Assembly (NCBI GenBank): GCA_902535275.1
Contig: CACASS010000002.1
Coordinates: 1-54,767 of the forward strand
Direction: 5' to 3'
Origin: an uncultured Pelagibacteraceae bacterium
GTDB taxonomy: Bacteria; Pseudomonadota; Alphaproteobacteria; Pelagibacterales; Pelagibacteraceae
Length of the DNA stretch: 54,767 nt
Positions 1-10,421 of this stretch are shown piece after piece (position 1 is the stretch's first letter; the number at the start of each line of letters is the position of its first letter). The position numbers and the translations under genes were made by a program. The notes under the pieces were generated by a model. The model was given only the letters and a program-made list of their open reading frames with translations, was not told where the DNA came from and searched no databases.

Positions 1-579
1 CTTTCCATATTCTGCAATTGTTTTTTCGTATTCTCCCATATATTTAACTGCATTTTTTACCTTATATTTAAGAAACTTTGCTAAAGACCACTGGCCTTTA
101 CCTCTTAGACGTCTAAAAAAGTTAATCACTACATTTAATTTCAATAGCATTTCATAGGCTATTGCGCCTAACTTCGACAACCATTTGGCATATCTCATAA
201 CACCATCCCAAGCATCACCGTGAACAACTAAATATTTTTTATTTAAAACAGACTGATGAATTACTCTATTGATCATTTTTATCTGTCCAAAATGCATAGG
301 AATAAATTTTCGAAACACTTCATCATGATTACCTATAACGTAGTAAACTTCTGTTCCATGTCTTGCTTTTCTTAATATTTTTTGAATTACGTCATTATGT
401 TCTTGTGGCCAATAAAAATTTTTTTGAAGTGCCCAAACATCTATTATATCGCCTACACAGTAAAGTTTTTCTGATCTTGTATTTTTAAAAAATTCAAGCA
501 ATTTATTTGCTTGGCAACCTTTAGTACCAAGATGCACATCTGAAATGAATATACTTTTGTATTTTAATATAGGTTTCAT
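1..579 (-). CDS. LpxH-like calcineurin-type metallophosphoesterase (UDP-2,3-diacylglucosamine diphosphatase family); truncated at window start
   Basis: My translation of the reverse strand from ATG at 579: MKPILKYKSIFISDVHLGTKGCQANKLLEFFKN...LYCVGDIIDVW...YYVIGNHDE...LVVHGDAWDGV. Metallophosphoesterase motifs DxH, GDxxD, GNHD and HGD are present; ORF is open to window edge (absent from ORF track). Confidence 0.85.
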   Translation of the reverse strand, partial: MKPILKYKSIFISDVHLGTKGCQANKLLEFFKNTRSEKLYCVGDIIDVWALQKNFYWPQEHNDVIQKILRKARHGTEVYYVIGNHDEVFRKFIPMHFGQIKMINRVIHQSVLNKKYLVVHGDAWDGVMRYAKWLSKLGAIAYEMLLKLNVVINFFRRLRGKGQWSLAKFLKYKVKNAVKYMGEYEKTIAEYGK

Positions 580-665
580 TTAATCCTTTTTTTTTAATTC
601 AATTTGCACTAGAATCGTTTAATTCTTTGTGCCATAGTAATGTTAAGGAAATATTAAAATTTATT

Positions 666-1553
666 ATGAAATATTGCATTATTTACAACAAAAACGCTTC
701 CTCTGGCAGAAAATCTAAATTTATAAAAAAAATTTCTGATGAACTTTCTAAGTATAACGATGTTTCTTTTTTTGAAACTGAGAGCGTGGATAAAGCAGAG
801 GCAGTATTTAAAAATATTTCTAAGTTAAATATAGATAGACTTGTAGTTGCTGGAGGCGATGGTTCAGTATCATTTGCAATAAACAAACTTATTAAAAATA
901 ATTTTGTTCCAAAAAAAGATTTTGCTATTGGTTATATACCAGCTGGAACTGCTAATTTACTTCAAGCTGAACTAAATATGAGTAAAAAAATAAGTAAAAT
1001 TGTTCAAATTTTACAATCAAACAATTTAAAACAAACTAATTTAGTAAAAATCAATAATGATTATTTTATTTTAATGGCAGGTATAGGTTGGGATGCCACG
1101 ATAGTCCATTCAATTAATAGTTCTCTAAAAAAACTCTTAGGTAAAATTATTTTTGGATATAAGGGATTGCAAAAATTTTTGTTAATGAAAAATCAAAAAT
1201 TAAAAGTTAACATAGATGGTCAAAATCATATAGCTGACTGGGTGTTATGTTCTAATACCAATTATTATGCGGGTCACTACAAAATTAATAAAACAAATAT
1301 ATTTGATAACAAAATTATTACTTATGTATTCAAAGACCTTACAAGAATAAAAATACTTTATTATATTTATTTGATTATTTTTTTTGGAGATTTATCGAAG
1401 TCTACGAGTGTTATAACATCTTATTCCAGTGAGCTTAAAATTGATGGACAAGGGAAAAAAATTCCAATTCAAATTGATGGTGATAAATATCAATATTGTG
1501 ATAACGTAGAATTAAGGAAATCAGGAAAATATTTTAACATATTAACAGCATAA
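666..1553 (+). CDS. Diacylglycerol/lipid kinase catalytic-domain protein
   Basis: NKNASSGRK and VVAGGDGSVSFAINKL...GYIPAGTANLLQ match the DAGK catalytic domain (GGDGT, P-x-GTxN). ORF track starts at 627; the ATG at 666 (MKYCIIYNKNASSG) fits family N-termini better. Confidence 0.85.
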   Translation: MKYCIIYNKNASSGRKSKFIKKISDELSKYNDVSFFETESVDKAEAVFKNISKLNIDRLVVAGGDGSVSFAINKLIKNNFVPKKDFAIGYIPAGTANLLQAELNMSKKISKIVQILQSNNLKQTNLVKINNDYFILMAGIGWDATIVHSINSSLKKLLGKIIFGYKGLQKFLLMKNQKLKVNIDGQNHIADWVLCSNTNYYAGHYKINKTNIFDNKIITYVFKDLTRIKILYYIYLIIFFGDLSKSTSVITSYSSELKIDGQGKKIPIQIDGDKYQYCDNVELRKSGKYFNILTA

Positions 1554-1641
1554 CTTTTAAATAAGAGAATTTATCAAAAAATCATTTTACTAAGATATTT
1601 AATTTAAATATAATTATTATAAAATTAAACAGGAGGTCATT

Positions 1642-1851
1642 ATGAGTAAAAAGTTAAAGAAAAATGAAAAAAGAAAAAAAAAGGTTATCAAGTTAATAGA
1701 AAAACTTAAAAATAAGATCAATTTAAAAGAAAAAAAATTATCTAAAATTAATATTAAAATTGCAAGTATTGAAAAAAGAGTTGCTGAAAAAAAAACAAAA
1801 AAACTAGCTAAAAAGAAGAATATCGAGAGTTCCGCATCTGTAAATAATTAA
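1642..1851 (+). CDS. Small, very lysine-rich protein of unknown function (69 aa)
   Basis: Short ORF preceded by a strong Shine-Dalgarno (aggaggt, 1631-1637); 25 K and 2 R in 69 residues; predicted helical. Confidence 0.65.
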   Translation: MSKKLKKNEKRKKKVIKLIEKLKNKINLKEKKLSKINIKIASIEKRVAEKKTKKLAKKKNIESSASVNN

Positions 1852-1863
1852 TTTCTAAATCTT

Positions 1864-1896
1864 CTTTCCCCTTTTTGTAATTAAAAAAGGGGAAAG
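1864..1896. terminator. Hairpin with 13-bp stem in the convergent intergenic region (candidate terminator or regulatory hairpin)
   Basis: CTTTCCCCTTTTT (1864-1876) pairs perfectly with AAAAAGGGGAAAG (1884-1896). No U-tract follows directly on the + strand. Confidence 0.6.
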
Positions 1897-2016
1897 TAGT
1901 TAATCAACAAAATCTTAAAATTAAGGGGAAATAAAGATGTTTTATAATTTAAAATTTTATTAGAATTTTATAATTAATGTTGATGACAAAAATATTTATA
2001 GATTATTACAATTTAA

Positions 2017-3225
2017 TTAAAGTTTATTTGCTCTACCATAAATGTCTTGATATCTAACAATATCAGTCTCTTTTAGAATTGAACCAACTTGAGCTTCCAT
2101 AATTTTTACAGGTTTTTTTCCAGGATTTTGTATTCTATGAATTGCTCCTAATGGAATAAATATATGCTCATCAGGTTTTTTATTAATGATATTTTTATTT
2201 AAAGTTATTCGTGGATTACCTTTGGTAACTAACCAATGTTCTGCTCTGTGATGATGTTTTTGAAGACTTAATATACCTTTAGGTTTAACTGATAATTCTT
2301 TAATTAAAAACTCTTTTCCTTCGAATAAATTTAAATAACTCCCCCATGGTCTATAAAAAATATTCTTTTTCTTAAAGTGTTTTCTTTTATTTATATCATA
2401 TATCTTGAGTATCTCTTTCCAACTACCAAGATCAGACCAAGGTATATCTAGTTTAATAGCATTAATTTTATTTGTTTTCTCAAGTATTGCATAATCAAAA
2501 GATTTCTCGATTGATTTTTCAAAAGCTCTTTTGTTTAAGTAGTAGGTATTATTTTTATATTTGCCTTTTTTAATTGCCTCAACACAATTTTTATAAGTTT
2601 TATTTTGATATTTTTTAAAGTTATTGATTATTGAGTCTTTTCTTAAATAAAACATGCCAGAATTCCAGTAACCTTTTTTCTTAATTACTTCTTTTGCTTT
2701 TGATAATTTTGGTTTTTCAATAAATTTTGTAACTTTATTTATAGATTTAATTTTTTTAGTTAAAAAATATCCATATTCACTTGATGGATTTGTAGGCTTT
2801 ATTCCAAAAATAAATAGATTTTGGTTATCTAAATTTGATTTATTTTTTAATAGGGCTTTATTTAAAATATTAGATTTTTCAATTAAATGATCTGCTGCAA
2901 AAAACATTAATGGTTGCTCTAATGGAATATCTTTTATTAATGCGGACGCTAATATTGCTGGTGCTGTATTTTTTTTCGCTGGCTCTAAAACTATTTTAAA
3001 CTTTTTAATTTTACTTTTTTTTAAAGCTAATTTGACTTGTTTTAAGTATTTTAAATTTGTACTGATTACAGGAAAATCAAAAATTGGTTTATTTACTCTT
3101 TCTAAAGTTTTTTGAATTAAACTCCATCCGCCAAAATCAATAAATTGTTTTGCTTGATGATTTTTTTTATCTGGCCAAAGTCTTGTTCCTGCGCCACCAC
3201 AAAGTATTACAGGTCTAATTTTCAT
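2017..3225 (-). CDS. manC: Mannose-1-phosphate guanylyltransferase / mannose-6-phosphate isomerase type
   Basis: N-terminal PVILCGGAGTRLWP nucleotidyltransferase motif, FIEKP, and C-terminal cupin-like RPWGSYLNL...HHHRAEHW... Confidence 0.9.
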   Translation of the reverse strand: MKIRPVILCGGAGTRLWPDKKNHQAKQFIDFGGWSLIQKTLERVNKPIFDFPVISTNLKYLKQVKLALKKSKIKKFKIVLEPAKKNTAPAILASALIKDIPLEQPLMFFAADHLIEKSNILNKALLKNKSNLDNQNLFIFGIKPTNPSSEYGYFLTKKIKSINKVTKFIEKPKLSKAKEVIKKKGYWNSGMFYLRKDSIINNFKKYQNKTYKNCVEAIKKGKYKNNTYYLNKRAFEKSIEKSFDYAILEKTNKINAIKLDIPWSDLGSWKEILKIYDINKRKHFKKKNIFYRPWGSYLNLFEGKEFLIKELSVKPKGILSLQKHHHRAEHWLVTKGNPRITLNKNIINKKPDEHIFIPLGAIHRIQNPGKKPVKIMEAQVGSILKETDIVRYQDIYGRANKL

Positions 3226-4943
3226 TAAATATCAGCGTAAGTTCTAACCTCGTTTTTACCACCTGGATGAGTTGGTGCACCTTTGTAAGCTGGTCCAACC
3301 GTTTGTGCATATTTCCATAAAGTACCATTACCAAAATTCATCTTTCTTGGTTTCCATTTTTTACGTCTTGCACTTAATTCCTTCTTTGTAAGCCTTACGT
3401 TAATTGTACCCTTTTTGGCGTCTATATCGATGATATCTCCATTCCTTAAAAGGGCTATAGGACCGCCTACGGAGGCCTCAGGGCCCACATGACCGATACA
3501 AAAGCCTCTGGTAGCCCCAGAGAACCTACCATCAGTAATAAGGGCTACTTTCTCCCCTTTTCCTTGACCGTAGATTGCAGCAGTTGTTTGAAGCATTTCT
3601 CTCATTCCAGGACCTCCTATAGGTCCTTCATATCTAATTATAATGATGTCTCCATCTTTGTATTTTCTGTTTATTACTGCTTTATACGCAGACTCTTCAT
3701 TATCAAAACATCTGGCTCTTCCTGTAAATTGTAATTTTTTCAAACCTGCTATTTTTACAATTCCACCTTCTGGAGCCAAATTTCCTTTTAATCCAACAAC
3801 TCCTCCTGTTGGTGAAATTGGATTTTTATAAGATCTCATTACTTTTTGGTTAGTTCTAAATTTAACATTTTTTAAATTTTCTCTCATGGTTTTTCCTGTA
3901 ACTGTCATACAATCACCATGAATGTAACCGCCGTCCATAAGAGTTTTTAATAGCATTGGAACTCCTCCTGCTTCCCACATATCTTTTGCAACATATTTTC
4001 CACCAGGTTTTAAATCTGCAAGATAAGGAGTTTTCTTAAATATTTTTGCAACATCCATTAAATCAAACTTTATACCAATTTCATTTGCTATAGCTGGTAA
4101 GTGCAATCCTGCATTTGTTGATCCACCAGTTGCCGCAACAATGGTAGCTGCGTTTTCTAAAGATTTTCTAGTTACAATATCTCTTGGTCTAATATTTTTT
4201 GCTAATAAATTCATTACAGCTTTTCCACTGTCAACTGCATACTTATTTCTTTCAGCATAAGGCGCAGGTGTACCAGCTGAAAAAGGTAATGCTAAACCAA
4301 TTGCCTCTGAAACACATGCCATTGTATTTGCAGTAAATTGTCCACCACAAGCACCTGCACTTGGACATGCTTTTAATTCTAATTTTCTTAATGCATGAGC
4401 TGTCATTTTTTTTGATGTATATTTTCCAACTCCCTCAAATACATCTACAACAGTTACATCTTTTCCATTAAATCTCCCAGGGAGAATTGATCCACCATAT
4501 ATAAATACGCTTGGAATATTTAAACGAACCATCGACATCATTAAACCAGGTAATGATTTATCACAGCCCGCTAATCCAACTAATGCATCATAACAATGTC
4601 CTCTAACCGTAAGTTCAGTTGAGTCTGCTATCACATCTCTTGATATTAATGATGACTTCATTCCTTCATGACCCATCGCAATACCATCAGTTACTGTAAT
4701 GGTACAAAACTCTCTTGGAGTTCCACCTGAAGCTTTAACTCCTTTTTTAACTGATTGAGCTTGTTTCATTAAATTTATGTTACATGGAGCTGCTTCATTC
4801 CATGTTGAAACAACACCAACAAATGGTTTTGCTACATCTTTTTCTGTTAAATCCATTGCGTAATAAAATGATCTTTGAGGGGCTTTATCTGCACCTATTG
4901 TTGTATGTCTACTTGGTAATTTTTTCTTATTAAATTTTTTCAT
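3225..4943 (-). CDS. ilvD: Dihydroxy-acid dehydratase
   Basis: Full-length Ilv[67 protein letters not shown]. Confidence 0.97.
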   Translation of the reverse strand: MKKFNKKKLPSRHTTIGADKAPQRSFYYAMDLTEKDVAKPFVGVVSTWNEAAPCNINLMKQAQSVKKGVKASGGTPREFCTITVTDGIAMGHEGMKSSLISRDVIADSTELTVRGHCYDALVGLAGCDKSLPGLMMSMVRLNIPSVFIYGGSILPGRFNGKDVTVVDVFEGVGKYTSKKMTAHALRKLELKACPSAGACGGQFTANTMACVSEAIGLALPFSAGTPAPYAERNKYAVDSGKAVMNLLAKNIRPRDIVTRKSLENAATIVAATGGSTNAGLHLPAIANEIGIKFDLMDVAKIFKKTPYLADLKPGGKYVAKDMWEAGGVPMLLKTLMDGGYIHGDCMTVTGKTMRENLKNVKFRTNQKVMRSYKNPISPTGGVVGLKGNLAPEGGIVKIAGLKKLQFTGRARCFDNEESAYKAVINRKYKDGDIIIIRYEGPIGGPGMREMLQTTAAIYGQGKGEKVALITDGRFSGATRGFCIGHVGPEASVGGPIALLRNGDIIDIDAKKGTINVRLTKKELSARRKKWKPRKMNFGNGTLWKYAQTVGPAYKGAPTHPGGKNEVRTYADI

Positions 4944-7570
4944 TATAAACCTTTAAGAGTTAATTCTATTTTTTTAACATCTTTTTCAAGATTAGCAAAG
5001 TTGCTTTTCTCCTGCTCTACTATATTTTGTGGTGCACGATCTACAAAGGATTTATTTGATAATCTAACATCAATTTTTTTCATCTCTTCACTAATCTTTC
5101 TAATTTTCTTTTCTAGTGTTAATTTGATCATATTTAAATCAACATCTTCATCAAAATATAATTTAAATAACTCACCATTTATGACTATACTTGCAGATCG
5201 TTTGTCTAAATCTTTTTCATGAAAATTTTTAATTCTTCCATTTTTTTTCATTATATTTTCATTAGAAGATAAAAAGCTTTTATATTCTTTGTTTGTATTT
5301 TCTGTTGAAATTTCAATAAACGACCCAGGGCTTATATTTAATTCATTTTTAAATGATCTTATAGAGGTAATAAAATTAATGATATTATTTATTTCATCAT
5401 AAGATTTTTTTTCATGATAATCATTCTCCAGCCAATTAGCATGCATTAAGAATTCATCACCATTTTTATCTAACTTATTATTCAACCATATTTCTTCTGT
5501 AACAAATGGGATAAATGGATGAAGTATAATTAAAATTTCTCTAAATATATAAGATGAAGTTTGTCTTAATTCTTTAATTTCTTCCTCATTGTTAGAATTA
5601 AATACAGTTTTAGATAGCTCTAAATACCAGTCACAAAAAGAATGCCATACAAACTGATAAATATTCTTTGCGGCTTCATCAAATCTATAGTTTTTTAAAC
5701 TGTTTTCTGTCTCTTTTTTTGTTTTAACTAGTTCAGATAATATCCACTTATTAATTGTTAATTTAAGATTTTCAGGTTTTTTCACATCACCAAAATCACA
5801 CTTATTTTGTGTTAAAAAGTTATTTGCATTCCAAATTTTATTTAAAAAATTTCTATAACCTTTAACCCTGTCTTCAGATAATTTTACATCTCGACCTGGT
5901 GATGCCATTGATAAAAGTGTAAATCTCAATGCATCTGCACTATATTTCTCAATTAATTCTAAAGGATCAATTACATTACCCTTAGATTTAGACATTTTTT
6001 GACCCTTTTCATCTCTAACTAAAGCATGAACATATATATTTTTAAAAGGTTCCTTATCTAAAAACTGAGTTCCCATCATAATCATTCTTGCAACCCAGAA
6101 AAAAATGATATCAAAACCAGTAACAAGAACACTTGTTGGATAAAATTTTTCAACTTCCGGAGTTTTTTCTGGCCAACCTAAAGTCGCAAATGGCCAAAGA
6201 CCTGAAGAAAACCAAGTATCCAAAACATCATCATCTCTTTTTAATTCAACATCTTTTGAATAGAATTCTTTTGCCTGTTTTTTACATTCGTCTTCATTTT
6301 CGGCTACAAATATTTTTCCATCAGGTCCGTACCATGCTGGAATTTGATGACCCCACCATAATTGACGAGAAATACACCAAGGTTCAATATTATCCATCCA
6401 TTGAAAATAAGTTTTTGACCAATTCTCAGGAAAGAATTTAGTCTTACCATTTTTTACCACTTCTTTTGCTTTAATGGCTAAAGTTTTAGCATCAACAAAC
6501 CATTGTTCCGTTAAGTAAGGTTCAATAATTGAATTAGATCTATCCCCATATGGAACTTTATTTACTAACTTTTCAATTTTTTCTAAAAATTTACCTTCTT
6601 CAAGATGTTCTAAGATTAATTTTCTTGCAGCAAATCTATCTAAACCTTTATATGGGTCAGGTGCATTGTCATTTATTTTTCCATCAGGCGTAAATATATT
6701 AATTACCTCTAACTTGTTTCTTACACCTACATCATAATCATTAAAATCATGGGCAGGAGTAATTTTAACTGCACCAGTTCCTTGTTCGGGATCAGCATAA
6801 TCATCTGTTATTATTTTTATTTTTCTATTAGCTAAAGGAATGGTCACTAGTTTTCCAACTAAATCCTTAAATCGATCGTCTTTAGGATTAACTGCTATTG
6901 CAGTATCTCCCAACATTGTTTCAGGCCTTGTTGTTGCAATTGTTATAAATTTATCAGAATTTTCTATAGGATAATTTATATAATAAAGTTGAGAATTTAC
7001 TTCACGCTGATCAACTTCTAAATCAGATATTGCTGTTTTTAAAACAACATCCCAATTTACAAGTTTTTTTGCTTTGTAGATTAATTTCTTATCATAAAGA
7101 TCAACAAATACTTTTATAACTGACTTAGATAAATTTTCATCCATTGTAAAAGCATTACGCGACCAATCACAAGAACATCCAAGTTTTTTCAGTTGATTTA
7201 TTATTATATCTCCGTACTCATTTTTCCATTCCCATACTTTTTTAATAAATTTTTCTCTACCTAAATCATTTTTTTTAATACCTTCTTTTACAAGTTTTTT
7301 TTCAACTAATGCTTGGGTTGCAATTCCGGCGTGATCTGTTCCTGGTTGCCATAAGGTTTCATAATTATTCATTCTATGAAATCTAGTTAAAACATCTTGA
7401 ATTGAGTTATTTAAAGCATGGCCCATATGAAGGCTTCCAGTTACATTTGGCGGAGGAATTACAATTGAGAATTTTTTTGAATTTTCTTTGGGTTTAAATA
7501 ATTCATTTTTTTCCCAATAATCATAGATTTTATTTTCTACATTATTATGCTCATATTTATCAAAACTCAT
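4943..7570 (-). CDS. valS: Valyl-tRNA synthetase
   Basis: [17 protein letters not shown] (HIGH), [12 protein letters not shown] editing domain, [12 protein letters not shown] (KMSKS). Confidence 0.98.
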   Translation of the reverse strand: MSFDKYEHNNVENKIYDYWEKNELFKPKENSKKFSIVIPPPNVTGSLHMGHALNNSIQDVLTRFHRMNNYETLWQPGTDHAGIATQALVEKKLVKEGIKKNDLGREKFIKKVWEWKNEYGDIIINQLKKLGCSCDWSRNAFTMDENLSKSVIKVFVDLYDKKLIYKAKKLVNWDVVLKTAISDLEVDQREVNSQLYYINYPIENSDKFITIATTRPETMLGDTAIAVNPKDDRFKDLVGKLVTIPLANRKIKIITDDYADPEQGTGAVKITPAHDFNDYDVGVRNKLEVINIFTPDGKINDNAPDPYKGLDRFAARKLILEHLEEGKFLEKIEKLVNKVPYGDRSNSIIEPYLTEQWFVDAKTLAIKAKEVVKNGKTKFFPENWSKTYFQWMDNIEPWCISRQLWWGHQIPAWYGPDGKIFVAENEDECKKQAKEFYSKDVELKRDDDVLDTWFSSGLWPFATLGWPEKTPEVEKFYPTSVLVTGFDIIFFWVARMIMMGTQFLDKEPFKNIYVHALVRDEKGQKMSKSKGNVIDPLELIEKYSADALRFTLLSMASPGRDVKLSEDRVKGYRNFLNKIWNANNFLTQNKCDFGDVKKPENLKLTINKWILSELVKTKKETENSLKNYRFDEAAKNIYQFVWHSFCDWYLELSKTVFNSNNEEEIKELRQTSSYIFREILIILHPFIPFVTEEIWLNNKLDKNGDEFLMHANWLENDYHEKKSYDEINNIINFITSIRSFKNELNISPGSFIEISTENTNKEYKSFLSSNENIMKKNGRIKNFHEKDLDKRSASIVINGELFKLYFDEDVDLNMIKLTLEKKIRKISEEMKKIDVRLSNKSFVDRAPQNIVEQEKSNFANLEKDVKKIELTLKGL

Positions 7571-7689
7571 TGATTTGTTTTATAAATTAATCAAATTAAT
7601 AAACAATAATGAAAATCATTGCTAAATTTATAGACTAATCATCAAAATGAATTATACAAATGTCGATTACCAAATATTTTATATTTGAT

Positions 7690-7763
7690 GGCAACGTGGC
7701 GGAATGGTTACGCAGAGGATTGCAAATCCTTGTATCCCGGTTCGATTCCGGGCGTTGCCTCCA
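7690..7763 (+). tRNA. tRNA-Cys (GCA)
   Basis: Acceptor ggcaacg/cgttgcc, anticodon stem-loop aggattGCAaatcct, T-arm ccggttcgattccgg, encoded CCA. Confidence 0.96.
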
Positions 7764-7812
7764 AAATAAGTATTGAGATAAATTTTAAAAAAAGTAAGTT
7801 GTGAGAAAATAT

Positions 7813-7888
7813 TCCTCGGTAGCTCAGTTGGTAGAGCAGTTGACTGTTAATCAATTGGTCGCAGGTTCGAGTCCTGCCCGAGGAGCCA
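7813..7888 (+). tRNA. tRNA-Asn (GTT)
   Basis: Acceptor tcctcgg/ccgagga, D-arm gctcagttggtagagc, anticodon loop ctGTTaa, T-arm gcaggttcgagtcctgc, encoded CCA. Confidence 0.97.
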
Positions 7889-7894
7889 AATCAA

Positions 7895-8266
7895 CTAAAC
7901 AACTTTAGAAGTGTTTATTTGTGCTATCTGTAAATTTTTTCCAAATTTAATTTTTTGATCCTGAGTTAACTCTGAATAAACTTTGACTAAAAAGTTATAG
8001 TTTACATTCATGTGTCCCTCTTTTGATTTATCAAGATTTACTAAATATTCTGAAAAATCCTCAAAAAAATAACTGATTGGAACTTTTAAATAATTAGAAA
8101 GTTGTAATAATCTAATTGAACTTACACCGTTAGTTCCTTTTTCATACTTTTGAATTTGTTGAAATGTAACGTTTATAGCTTTTGCTACTTTAGTTTGAGT
8201 TAAACCTAATGCCAACCTTCTTAACTTTAGCTTATTACCAAGATGTTTATTAAAATTCTCTTCCAT
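7895..8266 (-). CDS. XRE-family helix-turn-helix transcriptional regulator
   Basis: LKLRRLALGLTQTKVAKAINVTFQQIQKYEKGTNGVSSIRLLQLSNYLKVPISYFF is a classic XRE HTH. Confidence 0.9.
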   Translation of the reverse strand: MEENFNKHLGNKLKLRRLALGLTQTKVAKAINVTFQQIQKYEKGTNGVSSIRLLQLSNYLKVPISYFFEDFSEYLVNLDKSKEGHMNVNYNFLVKVYSELTQDQKIKFGKNLQIAQINTSKVV

Positions 8267-8411
8267 TCAAGACCCCTCTTTAAATAAAATAATAATGAGA
8301 GTTAATCTAAATAGAAAAGTTAATGCAAGTAAAATAATTTTAAAAAAAATTGGTTTTTTTAACTTATTCTAAACCTGTCAAGTAACTTTTTAAGAAGTCT
8401 TTAGTATTATT

Positions 8412-9146
8412 TTAAAGAATTTGGCTTAAAAAAAGCTTAGTTCTGTCACTCTTTGGATTAGCAAAGAATTCTTTAGTGCCTGCCTTCTCAATTATCATTC
8501 CCTCATCCATAAAAATGACTTCATCAGCAACTTCTTTAGCAAAACCCATTTCATGTGTCACAACAATCATCGTCATTCCGCCTTTTGCAAGACTTACCAT
8601 TGCATCTAGCACTTCTTTAATCATTTCTGGATCTAAGGCTGATGTTGGTTCATCAAATAACATGATTTTTGGCTGCATACACAATGCTCTTGCTATCGCA
8701 CAACGCTGTTGTTGACCTCCAGAGAGTTGTCCAGGGAACTTATTGGCCTGATCATCTATTTGTACTTTTTTAAGTTGATCTAATGCAAGTTCTTGAGCTT
8801 CTTTTTTTGGCATTTTTTTCACCCAAATTGGTGCAAGAGTACAATTGTCTAAAATTGATAAATGTGGAAATAAATTAAATTGTTGAAAAACCATTCCAAC
8901 TTCAGCTCTAATTTTTTCAATATCTTTTGTTTTTTCTGATAGTTCATTTCCATCAACAATTATATCTCCCTCTTGATGCTCTTCTAATCTATTGATACAT
9001 CTAATCAATGTAGATTTACCCGATCCTGATGGTCCACATACTACAATTTTTTTATTTGCCTCAACCTCAAGATTTATATTTTTTAAAACTTGAAAATCAC
9101 CGAACCATTTATTCATATTTTGAATTTTTATTATTGGGTCAGACAT
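8412..9146 (-). CDS. aapP: General L-amino-acid ABC transporter ATP-binding protein
   Basis: Walker [10 protein letters not shown], signature [15 protein letters not shown], Walker [15 protein letters not shown]; GlnQ/AapP type; adjacent to aapM/Q/J. Confidence 0.92.
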   Translation of the reverse strand: MSDPIIKIQNMNKWFGDFQVLKNINLEVEANKKIVVCGPSGSGKSTLIRCINRLEEHQEGDIIVDGNELSEKTKDIEKIRAEVGMVFQQFNLFPHLSILDNCTLAPIWVKKMPKKEAQELALDQLKKVQIDDQANKFPGQLSGGQQQRCAIARALCMQPKIMLFDEPTSALDPEMIKEVLDAMVSLAKGGMTMIVVTHEMGFAKEVADEVIFMDEGMIIEKAGTKEFFANPKSDRTKLFLSQIL

Positions 9147-9149
9147 ATA

Positions 9150-10421
9150 TTATCTTTCAGTTTTATATTTTGCCTCTAAGTTATAACTATATTTACTCAT
9201 TGCATAGCATATAATCCAGAATACTATTGATGCAAAAATATATCCTTCCATCGCAAAGCCTAGCCATTTTGGATTTGTTTTTGCTAAAGCAAGCATACCT
9301 GCTAGTTCAGCTAAACCAACTACAAAGATTAAAGGAGTATCTTTAACTAATGCTAAAAAGGTATTTGCTATTCCCGGAATAACTAATTTTAGCGCTTGAG
9401 GTAAAATTACAAAAATATGCATTTTCCAATAACCCATTCCTAAGGATTTAGCTGCATCGTATTGACCTCTAGGTAATGATTGCAAACCTCCTCTAATTAC
9501 TTCTGCACAGTAAGCAGCTTCAAATAAAGTAATTGCAATTATTACTCTTACCAATTTATCCATGAAAAAATCTTCAGGAAGAAACATTGGAAACATTACA
9601 GATGACATAAATAATACTGTAATCAATGGAACACCTCTCCAAAATTCAATATAACAAATTGAGATATATTTTATTGCAGGAAGATTAGATCTTCTTCCAA
9701 GTGCAAAAATCATACCTAGTGGGAAACAGAAAATTAGACAGAAAAAAGAAACTATAAAAGTAAGTGACAATCCTCCCCATGCACCTGTTTCTACCCATTG
9801 TAAACCAAATGATCCACCTGATATTAAGTAGTAAATAACTAAATATGCAATTACTGGATAAATAATAACATAATACAATGCCAAATATTTTTTCAAATTT
9901 TCCTTCATGAAATATCCAACAAAGCCTAGTGCTATAACTAATATAAATGCAGTATTAATCCTCCAATGAAATTCATTGGGATACATTCCATACATAAATC
10001 GTCTGAACCAAACTTTAATATATGTCCAACAAGCGCCCGTGCCTGTGCAAGCATCTTTAGAGTCGCCTGAAATAGTGGCGTCTAAAATCATCCAACTTAA
10101 AGACTGGGGAAGAGCTTTAATAATTGAAAATAATATTAATAGAGTTAGTAAAGCGTTAAAATTATTTGTGTTTATATTTTTATTTAATAAATCTAAAGTT
10201 TTATGTCCCGAATAATCAATTCTCATCATATTCAATCCAATTAAACCTATGATTAATGGAAACAAAGTAGTTAATGAACCAGGTAAAAAGGATGTTAAAT
10301 TTATTTTTAGAAATGCATTTGATATAACATCAATTAAACTTACTAAAACTAAAAAAGAACCGATAATAGAATAGTTTTTAATATTATCTCTGTTAGGTTT
10401 TAAAAAGTTTATTGTTTGCAT
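9150..10421 (-). CDS. aapM: General L-amino-acid ABC transporter permease
   Basis: Polar amino-acid permease; EAAYCAEVIRGGLQSLPRGQYDAAKSLGMGYWKMHIFVILPQALK; long AapM-type periplasmic segment. Confidence 0.92.
   Translation of the reverse strand: MQTINFLKPNRDNIKNYSIIGSFLVLVSLIDVISNAFLKINLTSFLPGSLTTLFPLIIGLIGLNMMRIDYSGHKTLDLLNKNINTNNFNALLTLLILFSIIKALPQSLSWMILDATISGDSKDACTGTGACWTYIKVWFRRFMYGMYPNEFHWRINTAFILVIALGFVGYFMKENLKKYLALYYVIIYPVIAYLVIYYLISGGSFGLQWVETGAWGGLSLTFIVSFFCLIFCFPLGMIFALGRRSNLPAIKYISICYIEFWRGVPLITVLFMSSVMFPMFLPEDFFMDKLVRVIIAITLFEAAYCAEVIRGGLQSLPRGQYDAAKSLGMGYWKMHIFVILPQALKLVIPGIANTFLALVKDTPLIFVVGLAELAGMLALAKTNPKWLGFAMEGYIFASIVFWIICYAMSKYSYNLEAKYKTER

Noticed and set aside
8376-8381. 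TTGACA-like -35 box upstream of the XRE regulator (minus strand)
   Set aside because: No matching -10 element at suitable spacing, so not called as a promoter.
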